Part shown: piece by piece, positions 1-5,702 of the stretch
Numbering within the stretch: the stretch's first letter is position 1
Layout of the letters: every line of letters begins with the position of its first letter
Source: an uncultured bacterium
GTDB taxonomy: Bacteria > Pseudomonadota > Alphaproteobacteria > SP197
Length of the DNA stretch: 6,037 nucleotides
Direction of reading: 5' to 3'
NCBI GenBank assembly: GCA_938014945.1
Contig: CALLQH010000233.1
Coordinates: 1 to 6,037 of the forward strand
Translations under genes and position numbers: made by a program
Notes under the pieces: model-generated
Databases searched by the model: none
Told to the model about the DNA's origin: nothing
What the model saw: only the letters and a program-made list of their open reading frames with translations

Positions 1-807
1 GTCACGGCGATGGCGCGCGACGCCACCGGCGCCGACCTGACGCTCGCCGACGGCCGTGTGCTGCGCTGCTCCCTGGTCGTGGGCTGCGACGGCTTCCGCT
101 CAGGTGTGCGGGACATGGCCGATATCGGCCACCGCACCATCACCTATGGCCAGACCGGCATCGTCTGCACCGTGGAGCACGAACGCGATCACCGCGGCAT
201 CGCCCACGAACGTTTCCTGCCCGCCGGTCCCTTCGCCATCCTGCCGCTGACGGGCAACCGCTCCTCGCTCGTCTGGACCGAAAAGGACGCCATTGCCGAG
301 CGCGTGCTGCAACTGGAGCCCGAGGCGTTCCTCGAGGAGATCGCCTGGCGCTTCGGCGATTTCCTCGGCGGGCTGAAGCTTGCCGGGCCGGTGTGGAGCT
401 ATCCGCTGACCCTGGTGCTGGCGCATCACGCGACGGCGCCGCGCCTGGTGCTGGTGGGCGATGCCGCCCATCGCATCCATCCCATCGCCGGCCAGGGCTA
501 CAACCTCGGCATCCGCGACATCGCCGTGCTGGCCGAGGTGCTGGGCGCGAACCGTCGCCTGGGCCTCGATCCCGGCGATGCGGTCGCACTTGGCGACTAC
601 GCGCGCCGCCGCCGCGTCGATACCTTCTCGCTGGTCGCGGTGACCGACGGGCTCAACCGGCTGTTCTCCAACGCGATTCCTCCCGTCGCCCTGGCGCGCG
701 ATCTGGGCCTCGGCGCGGTCGAGCGCATCCCGCCGTTGAAGCGCCTCTTCATGCGCCACGCCATGGGCACGGTCGGCCGCCTGCCGAGGCTGATGCGCCA
801 GGACTGA
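1..807 (+). CDS. UbiH/COQ6-family FAD-dependent hydroxylase, C-terminal part (5' end outside window)
   Basis: Class A flavoprotein monooxygenase that probably hydroxylates the aromatic ring of a ubiquinone precursor at the membrane face, using FAD, NAD(P)H and O2. The frame is open from base 1; 268 residues are visible, and with a family length near 400 about 130 N-terminal residues, including the GxGxxG dinucleotide fold, lie upstream. Seen directly: the DG motif VVGCDGFRSGVR (bases 76-111), the GD motif LVGDAAH (451-471), and immediately after it HPIAGQGYNLGIRD (478-519), which fits the UbiH/COQ6 family signature. The C-terminus, FMRHAMGTVGRLPRLMRQD, is also typical of the family. Which ring position it acts on (UbiH, UbiF, UbiI or the alphaproteobacterial UbiL/UbiM types) cannot be told from this fragment. 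It ends 9 bases before the stop of the convergent transporter gene. The family is certain; the exact substrate is inferred. Confidence 0.9.
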   Translation, partial: VTAMARDATGADLTLADGRVLRCSLVVGCDGFRSGVRDMADIGHRTITYGQTGIVCTVEHERDHRGIAHERFLPAGPFAILPLTGNRSSLVWTEKDAIAERVLQLEPEAFLEEIAWRFGDFLGGLKLAGPVWSYPLTLVLAHHATAPRLVLVGDAAHRIHPIAGQGYNLGIRDIAVLAEVLGANRRLGLDPGDAVALGDYARRRRVDTFSLVAVTDGLNRLFSNAIPPVALARDLGLGAVERIPPLKRLFMRHAMGTVGRLPRLMRQD

Positions 808-808
808 G

Positions 809-831
809 GCCGCCGCTTACTCCGGCGCGGC
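809..831. terminator. Possible hairpin between convergent genes
   Basis: GCCG (809-812) pairs with CGGC (828-831) and CCG (813-815) with CGG (823-825), leaving a two-base bulge and a seven-base loop. It lies just after the UbiH-family stop and covers the transporter stop codon (817-819), so it could act at the end of either transcript. There is no T-tract, and chance pairing is easy in DNA this GC-rich, so this is a weak call. Confidence 0.25.
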
Positions 832-2115
832 GATCCGGCCGCGCGGCGCCTTCACCGTCAGCAGGATGGCAAGGCCCGCCAGCATCAGCACGACGATGAC
901 GCTCATGCCCAGGCGCGCATTGCCGCTGAGCGCGGTGACGGTGCCGACCAGCAGCGGGCCGATGAAACTCGTCACCTTTCCCGAAAGTGCGAAGAAGCCG
1001 AACATCTCGCCGGTCATCTCGGGCGGCGCCATGCGCGCCATCAGGCTGCGGCTGGCCGATTGCACGGGGCCGATGAAGATGCCCAGCGCCATGCCCAGGA
1101 TCCAGAACCACATCGCCTCTTCCACGATCAGGATGCCCGCGCCGCAGACGGAAAGGCAGAGCAGGGCGATGACGATGGTCTGCTTGGGGCCCAGCCAGTC
1201 GTCGAGCCAGGCGAAGCCCGCGGCCCCCAGTCCGGCGGTGACGTTGAGGCAGACCGCGAAGATCAGCACGTCCTCCTCGGTCATGGCGAAGGCCGTGGCG
1301 GCATAGATGCCGCCCAGGGCAAAGAGGGTGTTGAGGCCGTCGATGTAGAGCAGGCGCGCGGCAAGGAAACGCAGGATCTCCTTGTGGCGCGAAAGCTGCC
1401 GCCCGGTCTCGATCAGGCGCCGCCAGCCCCGCGCGATGGCGGTGGTCACGGGCAGTTTCGCGCTCGGCCGGTCGGGCGTGAAGACGAACATCGGCCAGCC
1501 GAAGACGATCAGCCAGCCCGCCGCCAGCAGGGCCGAGACGCGCACGCCGCCCGCGGGCACCTCATCGAGGCCGAAGGGCGCGGTCTCGGGCATGATGAAG
1601 ACGACCAGCGCCAGCGCCAGGCAGGCGATGCCGCCGGCATAACCCAGGCCCCAGGCCCAGCCCGAAAGCCGGCCCATGCGGTGGGGCGGGGCAAGGTCGG
1701 GCAGCATGGCGTTGTAGAAGACGGTCGATGTCTCGAAGCCGATGTTGACCAGCACCACCAGCACCAGCACGGGGATGGTGTAAATCGACTCCGGCGCTGC
1801 GAACCAGAGCAGCGCGGTGGCGATCACGGTCAGCAGGGTGAAGCCGCCGACCCAGGGCTTGCGCCGCCCGGCGGCGTCGGCGATGGCGCCGGTCAGCGGC
1901 GAGATCAGCGCGATGATCAGCGCCGAGGCCGCCATGCCCCAGCTCCACAGCTCCAGCCCGCGGGTCTCGTCGCCGACCACGCCGCGCGCGAAGTAGGGCG
2001 CGAAGATGAAGGTGATGACGATGGTCGGCGTGGGCGAATTGGCCCAGTCGAACAGACTCCAGGCGAGCAGGCCGCGGCGCGTGGCCGGACGTTCGAGACG
2101 GGTGGGAACGGACAT
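817..2115 (-). CDS. MFS transporter, UMF1/Atg22-like family
   Basis: A 432-residue inner-membrane protein with about 12 hydrophobic segments, the usual size for a major facilitator. The N-terminus has FDWANSPTPTIVITF at about residues 22-36, the hallmark of the Atg22-like/UMF1 branch (compare the common form YDWANSAFAT). Between helices 2 and 3 is an MFS motif-A-like stretch, GAIADAAGRRKPW (about 76-88). FYNAMLPDLAPP (133-144) and the block from FIGPVQSASRSLMARM through GKVTSFIGPLLVG (about 347-391) are also family-typical. Yeast Atg22 exports amino acids from the vacuole; bacterial members have no agreed substrate, so none is named here. Start: ATG at 2113-2115, preceded by GGAG (2121-2124) five bases away. 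The reading frame stays open much further upstream, but that stretch is antisense to the OYE gene and reads as low-complexity shadow. The gene is divergent from the OYE gene and convergent with the UbiH-family gene, so it is probably transcribed alone. Confidence 0.9.
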   Translation of the reverse strand: MSVPTRLERPATRRGLLAWSLFDWANSPTPTIVITFIFAPYFARGVVGDETRGLELWSWGMAASALIIALISPLTGAIADAAGRRKPWVGGFTLLTVIATALLWFAAPESIYTIPVLVLVVLVNIGFETSTVFYNAMLPDLAPPHRMGRLSGWAWGLGYAGGIACLALALVVFIMPETAPFGLDEVPAGGVRVSALLAAGWLIVFGWPMFVFTPDRPSAKLPVTTAIARGWRRLIETGRQLSRHKEILRFLAARLLYIDGLNTLFALGGIYAATAFAMTEEDVLIFAVCLNVTAGLGAAGFAWLDDWLGPKQTIVIALLCLSVCGAGILIVEEAMWFWILGMALGIFIGPVQSASRSLMARMAPPEMTGEMFGFFALSGKVTSFIGPLLVGTVTALSGNARLGMSVIVVLMLAGLAILLTVKAPRGRIAAPE

Positions 2116-2278
2116 GGCGGCTCCGCGCTGGGGCGGCAACCTTAACCCGCGCCGGGGCGGGCGCGCGACGGATCGTTCCGGCAACGCAATGCGGCCCTGC
2201 GCCCTCTGCCATGGACGCGCCTCGTCCCGGCGGGCTATCGATGGAAGCCCCATCCCCGACCGAACCCCGGAAGCCCCC
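2116..2278. promoter_or_regulatory. Divergent intergenic region between transporter and OYE genes
   Basis: These 163 bases separate two divergent starts, so promoters for both genes are expected here. Shine-Dalgarno-like GGAG (2121-2124, minus strand) serves the transporter and GGAAG (2269-2273, plus strand) serves the OYE gene. I see no strong -35/-10 pair. TGGACG (2212-2217) followed 18 bases later by TATCGA (2236-2241) is the best, and weak, candidate toward the OYE gene. No convincing operator palindrome was found and no regulator gene is adjacent. The promoter role is inferred from gene arrangement. Confidence 0.4.
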
Positions 2279-3376
2279 ATGACCGACCTCTTTGCCCCCC
2301 TCACGCTGCGCGGCCTCACCATGCGCAACCGAGTCGGCATCTCGCCGATGTGCCAGTACGTCTCGCAAGACGGCTTCGCCAGCGACTGGCATCTGGTGCA
2401 TCTGGCCAGCCGCGCCGTCGGCGGCGCCGGCCTCGTCATCGCCGAGGCCTCGGGCGTGGAGGCGCGCGGGCGCATCACGCCGGGGTGCCTGGGCATCTGG
2501 AAGGACGACCACATCGAGAAGCTGGCGCAGATCACCGCGGCGATCCGTGCCAACGGTGCGGCAAGCTGCATGCAGATCGCGCATGCCGGGCGGAAGTCCA
2601 ACGCCACCGTGCCCTGGGAAGGGGACCGCACGCTCAAGGCCGAAGAGGGCGCCTGGCAGACCGTCTCCAGCGTCGCAAAGCCCTTCGATGAACCGGGCGG
2701 CGCGCTGGTCCACACGCCCACCGCGCTCGACGAGGCGGGCATCGCCGAGGTCGTCGCCGCCTTTGGCGATGCCGCGCGGCGTTCCGTGGAGGCCGGTTTC
2801 GACATGGTCGAGGTCCACGCCGCCCACGGTTATCTCGCCCACCAGTTCATGAGCCCGCTGGTCAACGACCGCACCGACCGCTGGGGCGGCGATTTCATGG
2901 GCCGCACGCGTTTCCCCATGGCGCTGGTGCGCGCCTGCCGCGCCGTCATGCCCGAGGCCATGCCGCTGGCCGTGCGTATCTCCTGCGTCGACTGGGCGCC
3001 GGGCGGCTGGACCCTGGAGGATTCCGTCGTGCTCGCCGAGATGATGAAGAAGGAGGGTGTCGATCTCATCGACTGCAGCTCGGGCTACGCCGTGCCGGTG
3101 GAGGACATTCCCTATGGCCCCGGCTACCAGGTGCCGTTTGCCCACCGCATCCGCACGGAAGCCGGCATCGCCACCGCGGCGGTCGGACAGATCGCCACGG
3201 CCGAACAGGCCGACGCCATCATCAAGCGGGGCGAGGCCGACATGGCGCTGATCGCCACCGCCTCGCTGCAGGATGCCTACTGGCCCTTCCACGCTGCCCG
3301 CGAACTCGGCCGCCTGGGCGTCCTGCCGATGCCGCCCAGCTACGACTACGTCCTGCGCGGCGGCCGCGCCGACTGA
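2279..3376 (+). CDS. NADH:flavin oxidoreductase, Old Yellow Enzyme family (YqjM-like ene-reductase)
   Basis: A 365-residue FMN-dependent TIM-barrel oxidoreductase, expected to be cytoplasmic and to reduce activated C=C bonds of enals, enones or related electrophiles with NAD(P)H. It follows the thermophilic-like YqjM/xenobiotic reductase plan: SPMCQY with Cys25 and Tyr27 (Cys26 and Tyr28 in YqjM, near the flavin), QIAHAGRK (99-106), HAAHGYL with the substrate-anion-binding pair His180/His183 and Tyr185, the SPL..NDRTDRWGG loop (192-204), VRIS with Arg233, and DLIDCSSG (262-269). Near the C-terminus the usual ARELLxDPYWP-type motif reads ATASLQDAYWP (326-336), so the arginine normally placed near the FMN phosphate is Thr. 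The ATG start is set by GGAAG five bases upstream and by the canonical N-terminus MTDLFAPLTLRGLTMRNRV. The frame is open upstream, but that extension runs into the divergent transporter gene. Physiological substrate unknown. Confidence 0.93.
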   Translation: MTDLFAPLTLRGLTMRNRVGISPMCQYVSQDGFASDWHLVHLASRAVGGAGLVIAEASGVEARGRITPGCLGIWKDDHIEKLAQITAAIRANGAASCMQIAHAGRKSNATVPWEGDRTLKAEEGAWQTVSSVAKPFDEPGGALVHTPTALDEAGIAEVVAAFGDAARRSVEAGFDMVEVHAAHGYLAHQFMSPLVNDRTDRWGGDFMGRTRFPMALVRACRAVMPEAMPLAVRISCVDWAPGGWTLEDSVVLAEMMKKEGVDLIDCSSGYAVPVEDIPYGPGYQVPFAHRIRTEAGIATAAVGQIATAEQADAIIKRGEADMALIATASLQDAYWPFHAARELGRLGVLPMPPSYDYVLRGGRAD

Positions 3377-3395
3377 GACAGCCGCGGCTTCTCAG
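3373..3395. terminator. Hairpin spanning both stop codons of convergent genes
   Basis: CTGAGA (3373-3378) is perfectly complementary to TCTCAG (3390-3395). After one unpaired base (C3379), AGCC (3380-3383) pairs with GGCT (3386-3389), with the top probably opened into a small loop. The stem contains the TGA of the OYE gene (3374-3376) and, on the other strand, the TGA of the ureidoglycolate lyase-like gene (3392-3394). Being nearly symmetrical, it would form in both transcripts and could act as a two-way terminator or 3'-end stabiliser. There is no U-tract on either side, so Rho-independent termination is uncertain. Confidence 0.5.
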
Positions 3396-3907
3396 GCCCC
3401 CAGCGTCACGGCGGCATCGCCCGCAAAGGCGATCCAGGGCGAAGCCTCGCGGCCCGGTTCGGGGGCATGGGGCAGGCCGGCAAACCAGTAGAGGGTCTCT
3501 GCGTCGGCGGGCAGGGCTGCGGCGTGCCAGACGCCGGGTGCGACGACCACGGCCTCGCCGGGGCCGATCAGGAAGGCGATGGCTTCCTCGGCGCGGGGCT
3601 GCTCCCGGGCATCGCCAAGATCGCGGCCGGGGGCGACGACCTGGATCAGCGGCCCGGTCGCGGGCATCAGCAGCTCGATGTCGGGGTGGCGCTCCATGGC
3701 CGTGATGCGGCCGTCGGCCGGACGCCGCGCGGCGACCTGGCCCAGGCGCAGGTCGGCGCCGTGGAGGGTGCCGACGCCGAACCAGCAGTCGAAACTGTCG
3801 CCGAAGGAGGTCGGCTTGCCGCTCGGGCGCGGCACCGCCTGGCCGAAGGGGGCGAATGCCTCGCGGGTCAGCGGCTGCAGCGGCAGGATGAGCGGCATCG
3901 TTTCCAT
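3392..3907 (-). CDS. Ureidoglycolate lyase (AllA)-family cupin, divergent
   Basis: A 171-residue cytoplasmic cupin matching the ureidoglycolate lyase family in size (about 160-170) and layout: an N-terminal PLTREAFAPFGQ (12-23), a central MERHP (71-75), PLIQVVAPG (86-94) and PGEAVVVAPGVWHAA (116-130), the usual place for the GVWH motif. True AllA splits ureidoglycolate into glyoxylate and urea in purine (allantoin) breakdown. Here the SQ.F.P segment that follows ERHP in E. coli AllA is replaced by DIELLMPATGP, and no other purine-catabolism gene is in view, so a different substrate is quite possible. The ATG at 3905-3907 has AGGA six bases upstream; Met4 (3896-3898) is an alternative start. 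It is the last gene of the leftward run, 55 bases after the dioxygenase stop, and converges with the OYE gene across a 15-base gap. Family call good, specific activity doubtful. Confidence 0.75.
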   Translation of the reverse strand: METMPLILPLQPLTREAFAPFGQAVPRPSGKPTSFGDSFDCWFGVGTLHGADLRLGQVAARRPADGRITAMERHPDIELLMPATGPLIQVVAPGRDLGDAREQPRAEEAIAFLIGPGEAVVVAPGVWHAAALPADAETLYWFAGLPHAPEPGREASPWIAFAGDAAVTLGA

Positions 3908-3962
3908 GCCCCATCCTGCCGCGCCGCCGCGGTCCCTGCGAGTCCTTATGAAGCGCGTATCT

Positions 3963-5087
3963 TCAGGCCGCCTTGCGCTGCTCGGTCTCGCGCGCCAGGA
4001 CGCGGTAGAGGCTGCGCGGGCCGTCGCGGTCGATGTAGCAGCCGATCAGGCGGCGCGGACCTTCCTCGGGATCGAAGGCGGTGCGGCCGTGGACGATGCG
4101 GTTGTTGTCGAACATCAGCAGTTCGCCCGGCTGCAGGGCAAAACGGATCTGCAACTGCGGCCCCGCCAGCAGTTCGCCCAGGCGCTTGCGTGCGGCCTGG
4201 TAGACCTGCAGCTCCGCCTCTTCCAGCAGGGGCAGGGAATCCAGACGGGGGCTGTAGTGCAGCCCGGTCATGCGCTCCTCGCCGTCGGTTTCGATCACCG
4301 GACGCAGGGCGACATGGTCGGCGTCGCCGTCGCGGAAGCGGAAGCGCACCGGAATCTCGGCGAGCATGGCGAAACCTTCGGAATCTTCGGCCCGCAGCAT
4401 GGCCGCCGCCGCCAGGCTGTCGGCCAGAGTCGAAAGGCCGCCGGAGGTGGCGTTTTCCAGGCAGTGCAGGATCTGGATGCCCGGCACCGGCACCCGGTAG
4501 GGGTTGTCGGTATGCGGCCCCAGGGGCACCGGGCGGTAGGCGAGATCGTTGGAGCCGGGCCTGGAGGCGACCTCGAAGCTGCGCCCGAAGTTGGTTTCGC
4601 GCACCGTGCCGAAGCGGCCGGCGATCTCCAGGGTGGCGTCCGGCTTGCGCGGCGTGTCGGTCAGGATCAGGAAACCGCTTTCCAGGAAACGCTCCAGCGC
4701 GGCGGCCATGGCGGCATCGTCCTTTGCGACGACAGGCCAGGAGACGCGCACCTCCGGCACCTCGCCGGCGTGCCAGGGGGCAGGTTCCGGGCAGCCGTCA
4801 TCCATCACGATGTCGGCCAGCAGCGGGCCGGGATCGAAGGTGCCGCGATAGCCGTCGCTGAAGGACAGTTGCAGCCGGTCGTCCACCCAGCGCGCCTCGG
4901 CCAGGGTCAGGTCGGGCGGCAGCATGTGCGGGTCCATCAGACGCTGTCCGGTCACGGCATCGACCTGGCTGGCATCCTGGGCGCGCTCGCGCAGCCACAG
5001 GGCGGGCAGGTCGATGGTATCGCCGCGGCGGTTGCGTACCACGATGCGGGGCTTCTTGGGGGAACCGGCAATGTCGAGGGAAACCAA
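3963..5087 (-). CDS. Gamma-butyrobetaine hydroxylase-like 2-oxoglutarate/Fe(II) dioxygenase (TauD/TfdA fold)
   Basis: A 374-residue non-heme iron oxygenase that should hydroxylate a small, perhaps trimethylammonium-type, substrate while turning 2-oxoglutarate and O2 into succinate and CO2. It has the two-domain plan of gamma-butyrobetaine and trimethyllysine hydroxylases: an N-terminal domain (about 1-95) with LPALWLRERA (27-36) and TGQRL (46-50), then a double-stranded beta-helix domain. The iron triad is visible as GPHTDNPYR (His192, Asp194) and NRIVHGR (His333). Arg345 in RRLIGCYIDRD fits the 2-oxoglutarate-binding arginine. The N-terminal cysteine cluster that binds zinc in family members such as human BBOX1 is absent. 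The start is TTG at 5085-5087, chosen because CAGGAG (5095-5100) sits seven bases upstream and no in-frame ATG follows before Met51. It lies third in the leftward run. Carnitine synthesis or use is not supported by the neighbours; phosphonate-type or other quaternary-amine substrates are equally possible. Confidence 0.87.
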   Translation of the reverse strand: MVSLDIAGSPKKPRIVVRNRRGDTIDLPALWLRERAQDASQVDAVTGQRLMDPHMLPPDLTLAEARWVDDRLQLSFSDGYRGTFDPGPLLADIVMDDGCPEPAPWHAGEVPEVRVSWPVVAKDDAAMAAALERFLESGFLILTDTPRKPDATLEIAGRFGTVRETNFGRSFEVASRPGSNDLAYRPVPLGPHTDNPYRVPVPGIQILHCLENATSGGLSTLADSLAAAAMLRAEDSEGFAMLAEIPVRFRFRDGDADHVALRPVIETDGEERMTGLHYSPRLDSLPLLEEAELQVYQAARKRLGELLAGPQLQIRFALQPGELLMFDNNRIVHGRTAFDPEEGPRRLIGCYIDRDGPRSLYRVLARETEQRKAA

Positions 5088-5206
5088 AACAGAACTCCTG
5101 TGCGGTGGTGGTCGGTCGGATCAAGGGATGTGTGCCCATATGGCGAGGATCGCCGCGAAGGCTTTCACTGTTTGCCTATGCCAACCTGCACGGGAATAGC
5201 TTCAGT
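5088..5206 (-). promoter_or_regulatory. Intergenic leader of the dioxygenase gene, possible internal promoter
   Basis: These 119 bases between the isomerase stop and the dioxygenase TTG look less GC-rich than the flanking genes and contain no supportable gene. They carry the dioxygenase Shine-Dalgarno CAGGAG (5095-5100), an 8-base palindrome CCATATGG (5136-5143) and an imperfect inverted repeat, CTATGCC (5176-5182) against GGAATAG (5193-5199), with one mismatch and a ten-base spacer. CATATG inside the palindrome could be a -10-like box, but no good -35 box lies at the right distance. The length of the gap suggests a promoter or operator; the sites themselves are weak. Confidence 0.3.
5095..5100 (-). 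promoter_or_regulatory. Shine-Dalgarno site that fixes the TTG start of the dioxygenase
   Basis: On the minus strand CAGGAG lies seven bases before TTG (5085-5087). No ATG or GTG is better placed, and the protein from this TTG has the normal N-terminal beta-strand domain of the family. This is the main reason for accepting a TTG start. Confidence 0.75.
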
Positions 5207-5602
5207 CTATCCAGCGTCCCGCGCCGCCTTCACGGCCTCGAAGTTGTTTTCCTTGCGGTAGGTCGCGCCGTCCATCTCGGCGAGCTCCAGCGACAGGGCG
5301 AAGCCGGCGCTGCGGTCGACCCCGGCGGTTGCCTGCTGCAGCGCGCCATAGAGGATGTCGCCGATCTCCTTCTTCTGGGCATCGCTGCGGCCGTCGAGCA
5401 GGCGCATCGTCAACGCCACGAAGCGGTAGGCCGGGTCGCCGTCGGCGCAGACCTGGTGGCGGTAGGCGACGGCGCGGGTCTTGAGCGCCGAGGTTGCGAC
5501 CGTCGGGCAGGAACAGCCCGCGGCATGGATCGCGCGCACCATGGCGGCGATGTCGAGCTCGCCCTCCAGGTTTTCGGAATATTCGAGGATGAGATGGGGC
5601 AT
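5207..5602 (-). CDS. 5-carboxymethyl-2-hydroxymuconate isomerase-like tautomerase (HpaF family)
   Basis: A 131-residue protein, close to the family length of about 125-130. HpaF-type enzymes, small cytoplasmic members of the tautomerase superfamily, convert 5-carboxymethyl-2-hydroxymuconate to 5-oxo-pent-3-ene-1,2,5-tricarboxylate in the homoprotocatechuate meta-cleavage pathway, using an N-terminal proline exposed by removal of the initiator Met. Here the N-terminus MPHLILEYSENL gives Pro2 and matches the family closely. YRFVALTMRLLDGRS (59-73), with the basic residues following, and the C-terminal YRKENNFEAVK (115-125) are also typical. The ATG at 5600-5602 is fixed by a perfect AGGAGG (5609-5614) six bases upstream; the frame extends 26 codons further up, but that part is arginine-rich shadow sequence that overlaps the Shine-Dalgarno. 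No other homoprotocatechuate genes are in the window, so the true substrate may be a different unsaturated keto acid. It stands 100 bases after the hydrolase and 119 before the dioxygenase. Confidence 0.88.
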   Translation of the reverse strand: MPHLILEYSENLEGELDIAAMVRAIHAAGCSCPTVATSALKTRAVAYRHQVCADGDPAYRFVALTMRLLDGRSDAQKKEIGDILYGALQQATAGVDRSAGFALSLELAEMDGATYRKENNFEAVKAARDAG

Positions 5603-5659
5603 CGCGCGCCTCCTGCCTGCCGTGGGGTGGTTGCGCGATCCTACAGCAGCGGCGCGCCG

Positions 5660-5689
5660 CCCGCTCCGGCGCAGATGCACCGGAGCGGG
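5660..5689 (-). terminator. Strong hairpin downstream of the hydrolase gene
   Basis: CCCGCTCCGG (5660-5669) and CCGGAGCGGG (5680-5689) form a perfect 10-base-pair stem with a ten-base loop, 13 bases after the hydrolase stop codon and well upstream of the isomerase Shine-Dalgarno. A further copy of one arm, CCGGAGCG, is at 5694-5701. In the leftward transcript it could end or stabilise the hydrolase message. No T-tract follows, so it may be a partial terminator or an mRNA-processing stem. Confidence 0.5.
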
Positions 5690-5702
5690 AAGGCCGGAGC
5701 GT

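Noticed and set aside
100..759. Minus-strand 219-codon frame opposite the UbiH-family gene
   Set aside because: It is a shadow: the plus strand carries clear DG, GD and UbiH signature motifs, while the reverse frame has no recognisable fold.
2006..2278. N-terminal extension of the OYE reading frame of 91 codons
   Set aside because: It would overlap the divergent transporter gene; the canonical OYE N-terminus begins at the ATG at 2279.
2116..2805. N-terminal extension of the transporter reading frame of about 230 codons
   Set aside because: It is antisense to the OYE gene and low in complexity. The family N-terminus begins just after the ATG at 2113-2115, which has its own Shine-Dalgarno.
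1562..3292. Minus-strand 576-codon frame across the OYE gene and into the transporter
   Set aside because: It is out of frame with the transporter, antisense to the OYE, His/Arg/Gly-rich and without a recognisable domain: a GC-driven shadow.
4798..5139. Minus-strand 113-codon frame with an ATG upstream of the dioxygenase TTG
   Set aside because: It lacks a good ribosome site, runs out of frame through the dioxygenase and shows no family similarity; the dioxygenase frame is the coding one.
3467..5261. Long plus-strand open frames of 464 and 560 codons opposite the ureidoglycolate lyase-like and dioxygenase genes
   Set aside because: They are antisense to two well-supported genes, have low-complexity Arg/Gly/Gln/Ala-rich content with no recognisable domain, and are expected in high-GC DNA where the reverse frame rarely meets stops.
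5603..5680. 26-codon N-terminal extension of the HpaF-like protein
   Set aside because: It would bury the catalytic Pro2 inside the chain and overlaps the perfect AGGAGG that serves the downstream ATG.
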